A DNA stretch of 5,240 nucleotides from Deltaproteobacteria bacterium UBA5799 (GTDB lineage Bacteria; Desulfobacterota; GWC2-55-46), in assembly GCA_002418185.1 (NCBI GenBank), contig DIDN01000075.1:1-5240 (forward strand), read 5' to 3'. Position numbers and translations under genes: made by a program. This document shows positions 1-5,192 of this stretch, piece after piece. Numbering within the stretch: position 1 is the first letter of the stretch; each line of letters opens with the position of its first letter. Under the pieces are notes generated by a model. That model was given only the letters and a program-made list of their open reading frames with translations, ran no database searches and had not been told where the DNA came from.

Positions 1-10
1 CATTTAGCAA

Positions 11-56
11 GGGAAGTCGGAATGATGAACATCATGGATTGGATTATCGACTTCCC
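11..56. repeat. Nested inverted repeat
   Basis: GGGAAGTCG at 11-19 is exactly complementary to CGACTTCCC at 48-56. Inside it, ATGATG (22-27) and CATCAT (30-35) form a second perfect 6-bp inverted repeat with a 2-nt loop. It has no T-run afterwards, so it is not an intrinsic terminator for rightward transcription. It may be a protein-binding site, or chance symmetry in the end of an upstream gene cut by the window edge. The function is unknown. Confidence 0.45.
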
Positions 57-91
57 ACAATGTGGGCTGATTTGTCTTCGATTGTAAATTA

Positions 92-268
92 CTAAAATGC
101 CAATCCAACCGGGATATTTACTCGAATTTTCCATAGATTAGGCGCAATTGAATCCGCGTAAGCTCCTTCTTTTATATGTAAGTGCGTATAGCCCCAGACA
201 CATTTTCGAAGCGATAGGCCGGCAGGTTTGAGACAGCGCAGCAACACCCCCCTTTGTTTTTCCGTCAT
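92..268 (-). CDS. Possible small protein of unknown function (58 aa), divergent from the operon
   Basis: A minus-strand frame starts at ATG 268-266 with AGGAA six bases upstream, and runs to a TAG at 94-92. It encodes 58 residues beginning MTEKQRG. The protein is moderately basic, contains two cysteines (in LRCLKP and RKCVWG), and shows no signal peptide or membrane helix. I do not recognise the family. The frame stays open upstream to an ATG at 508, but that longer version overlaps the 5' end of the PH-domain gene and lacks a comparable ribosome site, so the short start is preferred. It would be transcribed divergently from the transfer operon, a common position for small regulators, but no DNA-binding motif is evident. 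It may simply be a chance frame. Confidence 0.28.
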   Translation of the reverse strand: MTEKQRGVLLRCLKPAGLSLRKCVWGYTHLHIKEGAYADSIAPNLWKIRVNIPVGLAF

Positions 269-386
269 ATTCCGTTCCTGACATCCGTCCCTATTTATAA
301 CTGAAAAAAGTAATAAGAGAATATGAAAGGGTGCCTGAGGCAGCACAGGCTGTCCGCATATGTATGTAGGCAGGAGGTGAATAGGG

Positions 387-1091
387 ATGCGCACGCAGTT
401 AAGCACGGATGAAAAGTTGATAATCCAGGTGAATAGGCACTGGATAATGCTCACGAAACCTCTTTTTCTCGCCATCTTTTCCTTTATTGTTCTTGCCATG
501 ACTTTCAAATACCAGTTTTTGGCAAGTTTCAGGGATGTGGCTTTAGGTGGCGTGGTCCTTGCGCCCTTGTATTTTGCCTACAAGTTCTATGAGAGAAAGT
601 TTGATATATGGGCCGTCACCAACATGAGGGTTGTGGATGAGAGCGGGGTTTTTACAAGAAATACCAAGGACAGTCCACTTGACCGGATTAACAACGTAAC
701 GTACGAACAGTCGTTCGTGGGTCTTTTTCTCGGGTTCGGCGACGTAAAGATCCAGACCGCGGCAGAGGAAGGCGATACCGCCATAAAGTTCGTCATGCGT
801 CCGAAGGAGCTCAAGGACGCGATTATTGAGGCCCAGAAGAAGTTCAGGGAGGCTATCAAGCAGAAAGACGTTCAGCCGCCTGAGCCGACAGACGGCATGG
901 TTGAGTGCCCCTGGTGCGCGGAATTGATCAAAAAGAAGGCTTTGATCTGCAGGTTCTGCCGGAGAAAGATTCATTCTGAAAGCCAGGCAAAGAATTTTGC
1001 AGGCTCAAGCGAGGGAGAAGAGCCGGTTCAACGTATAGTCACCGGCAGGCTGAGGGGGCTGGGCAAACTTCTCTATCCGTATAAAGAGTAA
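387..1091 (+). CDS. Membrane protein with bacterial PH domain and C-terminal zinc ribbon
   Basis: This 234-residue protein has a short cytoplasmic N-terminus and two predicted membrane helices (about 23-43 and 50-67). A bacterial PH-like (bPH_2, formerly DUF304, YdbS/YdbT-type) domain follows at about 70-150. Its signature is visible as WAVTNMRVV, a PLDRINNV segment near 97-104, and LGFGDVKIQTA near 115-125. A charged linker leads to a zinc ribbon with Cys174, Cys177, Cys188 and Cys191 (CPWC...CRFC), which should bind one zinc ion. The ribbon is followed by a Ser/Glu-rich and basic tail. The start is well supported by a full AGGAGGTGA at 372-380, nine bases from the ATG. It lies 110 bp upstream of the DsbA-like gene in the same direction, so it may head the operon or be its own unit. 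PH-domain proteins of this type are poorly characterised membrane-associated proteins. A role in assembly or regulation of the transfer apparatus is inference from position only. Confidence 0.85.
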   Translation: MRTQLSTDEKLIIQVNRHWIMLTKPLFLAIFSFIVLAMTFKYQFLASFRDVALGGVVLAPLYFAYKFYERKFDIWAVTNMRVVDESGVFTRNTKDSPLDRINNVTYEQSFVGLFLGFGDVKIQTAAEEGDTAIKFVMRPKELKDAIIEAQKKFREAIKQKDVQPPEPTDGMVECPWCAELIKKKALICRFCRRKIHSESQAKNFAGSSEGEEPVQRIVTGRLRGLGKLLYPYKE

Positions 1092-1201
1092 CTCGCAAAA
1101 ACGTACCGGATAAGGAGAAAAATTCGAGCGGATTGCAGTAATACACCTAAGACGGCTGTCGCCGGAAAGGCTTTGGTCGAAAAAAGCAGGGGGAGGGAAA
1201 G

Positions 1202-1984
1202 ATGATATCGAAAGTGAAAAAGGCTCTGTTCATGGTATTAGCCGCTGTTTTATTGGCGGGCTCAACGACGGCACATGCCTCGGGAGACGTCCAGGCGCTC
1301 GGAAAGGAAATCGAGGTATTGAGGAAAGACATGGACGAGATAAAGCGGGTGCTCATCTCTATCCTGCCGGTACTCGTAAAAAACGATGGTGTTAAAGGGA
1401 CCCCACAGGATGTCCCTCCCCAGAGGGTGGAAACGCCGCAGTCCGCCACAGTATCCATAGACGAGAGTCCGACCATGGGCAAAAGAGATGCCCAGCTGGT
1501 ACTCGTTGAATTCTCGGATTACGAGTGCCCCTTTTGCGCCAGGTTCAACTCTGAAGTCCTTAAACAGATTAAACGGGAGTACATAGATACCGGTCGTCTC
1601 CGGTTCGTTTATAAGGATTTTCCTTTGCCTTTCCATCAGAACGCCGTGAAGGCGTCTATGGCGGCGCGCTGCGCCGGGGATCAGGGAAGATACTGGGAAA
1701 TGCACGACGTTTTGCTGGAAAATCAGCAGAACCTCGGGGACGTGGACGGGTTTGTTAAAAGGACAGGGCTGAATGCCGCGATTTTCAACGAGTGCATGGA
1801 TGGAAGGAAGTTCGAGGATGCCGTTCTGAGGGACTTGGGTGAGGGCAGGGAACTTGGGATTAACGGGACACCTACTTTCATTCTCGGCAGGCTCGATGCG
1901 TCCGGCAAGGTGAGCGGCGAAATCATACAGGGTGCTATGCCCTACGCAGTGTTCAAGTCGAAAATAGACTCCTTGCTGAAGTAG
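1202..1984 (+). CDS. Secreted DsbA-like thiol:disulfide oxidoreductase
   Basis: This 260-residue protein belongs to the thioredoxin-fold DsbA/DsbG/ScsC group (Thioredoxin_4-like). Residues 1-27 are a signal peptide (basic MISKVKK, hydrophobic core, cleavage after AHA). Residues 29-58 are a heptad-like helical segment (ALGKEIEVLRKDMDEIKRVL) followed by a Pro-rich linker to about 85. The catalytic domain starts with VEFSDYECPFC, giving active-site Cys109 and Cys112. It has a second Cys pair (Cys157, Cys198) in the helical insert and the cis-proline loop GTPTF (Pro224). It should oxidise or isomerise disulfides in the periplasm, using Cys-containing neighbours as likely clients. F-type systems commonly carry a thiol oxidoreductase (TrbB or DsbC), and this gene probably fills that slot with a different subfamily. 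The start has GGAGG at 1192-1196, five bases from the ATG. It could also be called BdbD- or Com1-like; the fold assignment is secure, the exact subfamily is not. Confidence 0.92.
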   Translation: MISKVKKALFMVLAAVLLAGSTTAHASGDVQALGKEIEVLRKDMDEIKRVLISILPVLVKNDGVKGTPQDVPPQRVETPQSATVSIDESPTMGKRDAQLVLVEFSDYECPFCARFNSEVLKQIKREYIDTGRLRFVYKDFPLPFHQNAVKASMAARCAGDQGRYWEMHDVLLENQQNLGDVDGFVKRTGLNAAIFNECMDGRKFEDAVLRDLGEGRELGINGTPTFILGRLDASGKVSGEIIQGAMPYAVFKSKIDSLLK

Positions 1985-2017
1985 GGCGCTATCCTGTCAT
2001 GAAGGGGTGCCGTCTCG

Positions 2018-2488
2018 ATGGCAGTTAAACAAACCTCCGAAAAGCTGGAGGACTATTTGAAGAGAACGCTTATTACGGCATTTGTCCTGTCAGCGTTCCT
2101 GATGAGAGGAGTTGCGTCGGCATTTTGCTTCGATTACGCAGGGAGTCACTACGGCATATCACCGGAGCTTTTGAGCGCCATTGCCCTCGTGGAGTCGAAC
2201 CATGACCCGAATGCGGTAAATCGGAACAGGAACGGGACCGTTGACTACGGCTTGATGCAGGTCAACTCGCAATGGGCGCCGGAGTTCGGGGAGTACTGGG
2301 ACTACATAAAGGACCCCTGCTACAACGTCCTTGCCGGGGCATGGATATTAAGGCGGTGCATTTCGAGGTTCGATGACACCTGGAGTGCCGTCGGTTGCTA
2401 CAACACCGGAAGGGCAGACGGTAAGAACGCCTTGAGATATATCCGGAAGGTCAAAGAAGCTCTGGCCCTTGATGGCAAGGACAGGTAA
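2018..2488 (+). CDS. Secreted lytic transglycosylase (VirB1/Orf169-like)
   Basis: This small single-domain SLT-type murein transglycosylase is 156 residues long. Conserved motifs are visible in order: the catalytic glutamate Glu59 in ALVESNHDPNAVN, GLMQVNS at 78-84, and YNTG at 128-131. It would cleave the glycan strand of peptidoglycan and make room for the secretion channel, as VirB1, P19 and F-plasmid Orf169 do. Four cysteines (37, 101, 114, 127) remain after signal cleavage and probably form two disulfides, consistent with the DsbA-like gene 33 bp upstream. Start choice: the ATG used here has AGGGGT at 2003-2008, nine bases away. A TTG at 2057 has GGAGG five bases upstream and gives a compact signal peptide (MKRTLITAFVLSAFLMRGVASA, cut after ASA). 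The longer start adds 13 charged residues before the hydrophobic core, so the TTG start is a serious alternative. Confidence 0.92.
   Translation: MAVKQTSEKLEDYLKRTLITAFVLSAFLMRGVASAFCFDYAGSHYGISPELLSAIALVESNHDPNAVNRNRNGTVDYGLMQVNSQWAPEFGEYWDYIKDPCYNVLAGAWILRRCISRFDDTWSAVGCYNTGRADGKNALRYIRKVKEALALDGKDR
2047..2051 (+). promoter_or_regulatory. Internal Shine-Dalgarno suggesting a TTG start for the transglycosylase
   Basis: GGAGG lies five bases before TTG 2057-2059, in frame with the transglycosylase. This initiation site gives a conventional signal peptide beginning Met-Lys-Arg. It is a stronger ribosome site than the one at ATG 2018. Confidence 0.45.
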
Positions 2489-2507
2489 GACGAGAAGGGA
2501 AGGCAGG

Positions 2508-3158
2508 ATGAGTCACCTGAAATACATCGCAATGGCTTGTCTGACGGCTGTTTTTCAAATGGGCCCATGGCTGGATGTCGGGGCATCGGAACTCAGGCAG
2601 GTCCCATTCGCTTTTCACAGCAATGCGGCCATTTGGGAAGTGGAACCAGCGCACGTAATATGCGACGGCTGCGATGAGTTGAGGGCTCTGTCACATATCC
2701 CTGCGAATTATGCCGAGCGGGTGATTAAAATCCGCATTCCGCCTTTGGGCAGCTTTCAGTTTTCAGACAACGCGCCGGTCGAGCCGGGAGACGGAAAAGA
2801 AAAGGCTCCGCAGTTGCCGGATAACAGGCCGGAACCGCCACAAAACATAAAGGAGACCGTCTTTTTCGACTTCGACAGCGCCGTACTGAAAGAAGCGGAA
2901 CTTGAAAAGCTCAGGAAAATCATACTACCGGGCGCAAGCTATGACATATCGGGATATACCTGCGCCGCCGGTGCTGAGGATTACAATGACAGGCTCGCCC
3001 TGCGTAGAGCGCAATCCGTGTACCTGGGTCTTTTGTCTCTCGGTGTAGAGGCGAAGCAGCTCAAAATGGGAGGTAAAGGCAGATGCTGCTACGCTGACAC
3101 TGATGAAAAGAGCGGGAAAAATCGCAGGGCTGAGATAATACTACAAGGAAGGAGGTGA
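2508..3158 (+). CDS. Periplasmic protein with C-terminal OmpA-like peptidoglycan-binding domain
   Basis: The protein has 216 residues. Residues 1 to about 27 form a signal peptide (hydrophobic YIAMACLTAVF, probable cleavage after GAS). Residues 28-85 form a short domain that I do not recognise, with a CDGC motif at 52-55. A Pro-rich linker follows (about 88-115). The OmpA-like domain occupies about 116-214: the FFDFDSA strand, GYT-C-AAGAEDYN, LRRAQSV and NRRAEI near the end. By alignment with E. coli OmpA, the Arg that contacts diaminopimelate is kept (Arg167), while the partner Asp is replaced by Cys152. Two more cysteines (193, 194) sit just before the last helix. It probably tethers part of the transfer apparatus to the cell wall. 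The ATG at 2508 is chosen because it follows a GGGAAGG stretch and begins the signal peptide directly. An in-frame TTG at 2469 would overlap the transglycosylase and lacks a good ribosome site. Its TGA stop lies inside the pilin ribosome site. Confidence 0.88.
   Translation: MSHLKYIAMACLTAVFQMGPWLDVGASELRQVPFAFHSNAAIWEVEPAHVICDGCDELRALSHIPANYAERVIKIRIPPLGSFQFSDNAPVEPGDGKEKAPQLPDNRPEPPQNIKETVFFDFDSAVLKEAELEKLRKIILPGASYDISGYTCAAGAEDYNDRLALRRAQSVYLGLLSLGVEAKQLKMGGKGRCCYADTDEKSGKNRRAEIILQGRR
3150..3158 (+). promoter_or_regulatory. Pilin ribosome-binding site containing the upstream stop codon
   Basis: AGGAGGTGA, a full match to the canonical Shine-Dalgarno, ends with the TGA stop of the OmpA-like gene and stands seven bases from the pilin ATG. 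This fits strong translation of the pilin, coupled to the gene before it. The same 11-mer AGGAGGTGAAT precedes the first gene at 372-382. Confidence 0.8.
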
Positions 3159-3165
3159 ATCTTAC

Positions 3166-3492
3166 ATGTTTAAGGAACTGCGCAAGGGCAAAAAGGGCAT
3201 CTGGACGCTGACCCTATGTCTCATGATGGTCGGTCTCTCCATGTTGCTCGCAACCGATGCGATGGCCATAACTTCGCCAGCTGCAGGCAGCTTCGCTTAT
3301 GACGTATACGATACCTTCGTAAACGGGATTCTCAACGGTCCGATAGGTTTCGTAGGCGGGGCTGCGGCTGTGACTTACGGCGGTGCTGTGACCGCCCAGG
3401 GGAATTATCCAATGGGCATTCCGGCGGTTCTGGGCGGCGTTATCATCCTCAAGGCGGACGCCATCACCCAGACGCTCGGTATGCTGGTCTAA
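3166..3492 (+). CDS. traA: F-type conjugative pilin precursor (TraA-like)
   Basis: The 108-residue precursor has a long leader (1-34: basic MFKELRKGKKG, hydrophobic core, ATDAMA before the probable cleavage site). This leaves a mature subunit of about 74 residues starting at Ile35. The mature part is small and Gly/Ala-rich with two hydrophobic helices (about 46-75 and 84-106) joined by a short polar loop (AQGNYPMG), the architecture of TraA/VirB2/TrbC pilins. The length is close to that of F pilin (about 70 mature residues). It has no cysteine in the mature part. The position immediately before traL matches the F-plasmid order. It would be inserted in the inner membrane, processed, and polymerised into the conjugative pilus. 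Pilins diverge fast, so the assignment rests on architecture and context more than on residue identity. A terminator-like hairpin follows the gene. Confidence 0.88.
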   Translation: MFKELRKGKKGIWTLTLCLMMVGLSMLLATDAMAITSPAAGSFAYDVYDTFVNGILNGPIGFVGGAAAVTYGGAVTAQGNYPMGIPAVLGGVIILKADAITQTLGMLV

Positions 3493-3505
3493 GGCCGAAA
3501 GCGTC

Positions 3506-3556
3506 CCGGTTTGGAGCGGTTCCGGCAAAAAACCGCTCAGATTTTTAAACCGGAGG
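3506..3556 (+). promoter_or_regulatory. Nested stem-loop spanning the pilin-traL gap and reaching the traL ribosome site
   Basis: CCGGTTT (3506-3512) is complementary to AAACCGG (3547-3553) and encloses the inner hairpin at 3514-3538. The downstream arm takes up the first two G residues of the traL Shine-Dalgarno GGAGG (3552-3556, ten bases from the ATG at 3567). If the outer stem forms, it would sequester part of that ribosome site. Regulation of traL translation is an inference; the complementarity itself is direct. Confidence 0.5.
3514..3546 (+). terminator. Terminator-like hairpin after the pilin gene
   Basis: A perfect 8-bp stem, GAGCGGTT (3514-3521) with AACCGCTC (3531-3538) and a 9-base loop, is followed three bases later by TTTTT (3542-3546). 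The T-run is short and slightly offset, so this looks like a leaky terminator or a 3' stabilising hairpin. traL follows at once in the same direction, so partial read-through is expected. This would raise pilin mRNA over the downstream tra mRNA. Confidence 0.6.
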
Positions 3557-3566
3557 CATTCAAATA

Positions 3567-3830
3567 ATGAAGATACCCCGCTATCTGCATAGACCCCTTC
3601 AAATACTCTTATGGGAAAGTGACGAATTCCTGATTCTCATGCTGGGTCTTGGACTTTGGCTGATATTCGGGGGCTATTATTTCATACTGATAGGCTTTGT
3701 CGTCCCGTATATATATTCGAAATTCAAGAAGAGGCATTCCAGGGGGTTCTTCGGACATCTCACGTATTTCTGCGGCATCAAATCATTCAAGGGATACCCT
3801 GAATTTTTCATGAAGGACTTCATAGAATAA
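3567..3830 (+). CDS. traL: TraL, inner-membrane component of the F-type secretion channel (VirB3-like)
   Basis: This 87-residue protein is close to the length of F TraL (about 91). It starts with the family signature IPRYLHRPLQILLWESDE and ends with GYPEFFMKDFIE, also typical. Between these is a hydrophobic stretch (about 22-50) that makes one long or two short membrane helices, followed by a basic cytoplasmic segment (SKFKKRHSR). TraL is a small inner-membrane part of the channel and is required for pilus assembly. The ribosome site GGAGG (3552-3556) is ten bases from the ATG, rather far, and sits in the arm of the upstream hairpin. The gene is 26 bp from traE. Confidence 0.95.
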   Translation: MKIPRYLHRPLQILLWESDEFLILMLGLGLWLIFGGYYFILIGFVVPYIYSKFKKRHSRGFFGHLTYFCGIKSFKGYPEFFMKDFIE

Positions 3831-3856
3831 AAGCAAAAAATAGAGGAGCCGCATTC

Positions 3857-4426
3857 ATGAGGTTAGACCTGTTCATTCAGAAAACATCCAATATTCAGCT
3901 CAAAAACCAGCTTTACAGGTTCGCTGTCGTCGTAATAGCGCTGGCAGTGGTGGTGAACAGCTATTATACGTATAGGTTTTTAAACGAGCAGCGCATAGTC
4001 GTTATCCCGCCAGGCGGTCTTGACGGGAAGGCCGCCGTATGGACTAACGGGGCGGACGAGCCATACCTGAAGATGATGACGAGATATTCGATGGGGCTTT
4101 ACCTGACCTACAATCCCGCAACCGTAAGGAGTCAATATTCGGAGCTGCTCGCCCTGTACCATCCTGCCTCGTATAGCGACGGCAAAAATCTTCTTTACGA
4201 CCTCGCCGGCAAGGTCGAGATGTCGAATGTCGTCAGCTCTTTCACCCCGAGCGGGATCGAGTACACGAAGAAGGCTCGTAATATCTATGAAATAGAGACC
4301 AAGGGTGTGAGGAGTATCTACAGTAAGGGGCTTAAGCTCGATGAAAAAACCAGAACGTTCGTTCTGATGGTCATTTTTGAAAATGGGAGATTTTACATAA
4401 CGGACATAAAGGATAGCGAAAAATAG
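3857..4426 (+). CDS. traE: TraE, inner-membrane assembly protein of the F-type secretion channel (VirB8-like)
   Basis: This 189-residue protein is nearly the same length as F TraE. It has a short cytoplasmic N-terminus, a single membrane helix (about 22-37, AVVVIALAVVV), and a periplasmic domain. That domain includes the early RIVVIPPG strand, a YLKMMTRYSMGLYLTYNP segment near 70-87, and a final strand pair around FVLMVIFENGRFYITDI. These match the TraE family, whose periplasmic domain has the NTF2-like fold of VirB8. It contains no cysteine. GAGGAG at 3843-3848 stands eight bases before the ATG. Its TAG stop overlaps the ribosome site of traK. Confidence 0.95.
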   Translation: MRLDLFIQKTSNIQLKNQLYRFAVVVIALAVVVNSYYTYRFLNEQRIVVIPPGGLDGKAAVWTNGADEPYLKMMTRYSMGLYLTYNPATVRSQYSELLALYHPASYSDGKNLLYDLAGKVEMSNVVSSFTPSGIEYTKKARNIYEIETKGVRSIYSKGLKLDEKTRTFVLMVIFENGRFYITDIKDSEK

Positions 4427-4430
4427 GAGG
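4424..4430 (+). promoter_or_regulatory. traK ribosome-binding site overlapping the traE stop
   Basis: TAGGAGG includes the traE TAG stop. The GGAGG core is only two bases from ATG 4433 but eight bases from the in-frame TTG 4439, so the spacing favours initiation at the TTG. Confidence 0.6.
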
Positions 4431-4432
4431 AA

Positions 4433-5179
4433 ATGGTTTTGAAAAAGAGATCGTTGTATATGCTTGCAGTCATATCAGCACTTGTTCCCTCCCTCGCTTA
4501 CGGGTCTTTGACCGTGCCGCCTGATTCGCTGGTCCGCATTGAACTAAGTTCGTCCGACGTCAACAGGATCGTCTGTGAAGGAGGGGAGATAAAGGACATC
4601 GTCTATTCGAAGGAAAAGGGGCTGATCGTAAAGGCATCCGGAAGCGACGCCTACGTCAAGTTTCAGGTTTTTCAGAAGGAAGAAAAGCTCATTTATGACG
4701 AAACGCCTGCAGAACTGTATATAACCTGCGGGGAATCGGTCTACAGCCTTATAGCTTCGCCTGCCAAGACGCCGCCCGTCACGCTCAGGTTGGTCGACAG
4801 AAGGAACAAGATTAAAGAGAGCGTTGCAGTATTCAAGGGGCTCGTTCACGAGGAAAAGGTCTTGAAGTTCCTCAAGCTGGCCTATACGGATGATATTCCG
4901 GATGTTTTCTCCATCGAAGTGCCTTCAGACGAGGACGCAATTCCGGAAACAAGGTTTTCATCGGTTGAATTGCGCCTCAGAAGGGTTGTCAAGGCTGAGG
5001 GCGAAGGGCTTGTCCTGAAAGAATACAGGGTGGTATCGAGAGAGGACATTGAGGTCCGTGAAGTCGATTTTATGTCTCTGGCCGACCGGCCAGCGGCAAT
5101 AGCCCTGGATTCGACCGTCATGAAGCAGGGGCTCGAATACCGTCTTTTCGTAATCGACCGGGCCTCTGGCCTGCGGTAA
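4433..5179 (+). CDS. traK: TraK, secretin-like outer-envelope component (VirB9-like)
   Basis: This protein of 248 residues (F TraK is about 242) has a signal peptide (KKRSLYMLAVISALVPSLAYG, cleavage near residue 24). It continues with a beta-rich periplasmic region: DVNRIVCEGGEIKDIVYS, then TPAELYITCGESVYSLIASP, then PPVTLRLVDR, the pattern of the TraK family. Cys48 and Cys99 could pair in a disulfide. TraK is known to form the outer core ring with lipoprotein TraV and with TraB. The ATG used here gives the longest frame, but it is only two bases from the Shine-Dalgarno. TTG 4439, two codons later, has normal spacing and begins Met-Lys-Lys-Arg, so it is probably the real start. The TAA stop lies in the ribosome site of the next gene. 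Confidence 0.93.
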   Translation: MVLKKRSLYMLAVISALVPSLAYGSLTVPPDSLVRIELSSSDVNRIVCEGGEIKDIVYSKEKGLIVKASGSDAYVKFQVFQKEEKLIYDETPAELYITCGESVYSLIASPAKTPPVTLRLVDRRNKIKESVAVFKGLVHEEKVLKFLKLAYTDDIPDVFSIEVPSDEDAIPETRFSSVELRLRRVVKAEGEGLVLKEYRVVSREDIEVREVDFMSLADRPAAIALDSTVMKQGLEYRLFVIDRASGLR

Positions 5180-5184
5180 GGAGA
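5177..5184 (+). promoter_or_regulatory. traB ribosome-binding site containing the traK stop
   Basis: TAAGGAGA includes the TAA stop of traK. The GGAGA core ends eight bases before ATG 5193, giving a well-spaced and coupled start for the next gene. Confidence 0.75.
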
Positions 5185-5192
5185 GCTTGAGT

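Larger units (their letters stand above)
1..386. other. Leader region upstream of the transfer operon, mostly non-coding
   Basis: This stretch precedes the first well-supported gene. It holds a nested inverted repeat at 11-56, a possible short minus-strand ORF at 92-268, and a small palindrome TGCCT-G-AGGCA at 332-342 that could be an operator half-site. The strong Shine-Dalgarno of the next gene follows at 372-380. The region is visibly richer in A and T than the genes to its right. I looked for sigma-70 promoters on both strands. The A/T-rich block near 293-320 offers -10-like strings such as TATAAC at 296-301, but none has a good -35 at the right distance. The operon promoter is probably here, but I cannot place it. 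No tRNA, CRISPR or insertion-sequence end is visible. Confidence 0.6.

Noticed and set aside
1..95. Tail of an upstream + strand gene (frame 3 open to TAA at 93-95; frame 1 open to TAA at 85-87)
   Set aside because: Two frames are open over this short span and neither gives a recognisable protein end, so no partial gene can be called from 30 codons.
92..508. 138-residue minus-strand frame covering the leader and the first gene's 5' end
   Set aside because: It overlaps the well-supported PH-domain gene by more than 100 bases and has no convincing ribosome site at 508. Only the inner start at 268 is worth keeping, as a weak call.
543..974. Minus-strand frames opposite the PH-domain gene, and similar frames opposite the dsbA-like, pilin, traE and traK genes
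   Set aside because: They lie antisense inside genes with clear family motifs, lack ribosome sites, and have no recognisable domains. They are shadows of the coding strand.
1092..1201. Promoter or terminator in the gap before the DsbA-like gene
   Set aside because: Only a 4-bp hairpin (CGGC/GCCG) and no T-run or paired -35/-10 boxes are visible. Nothing there can be called.
2469..2507. Upstream TTG/ATG extension of the OmpA-like gene
   Set aside because: It would overlap the transglycosylase gene, has no good ribosome site and puts a long charged stretch before the signal peptide. ATG 2508 fits better.
2508..2540. Lipoprotein signal in the OmpA-like protein (AMAC at residues 8-11)
   Set aside because: The cysteine comes only ten residues in, before the hydrophobic core has finished, and a normal cleavage site (GAS) follows later. 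A lipobox is unlikely.
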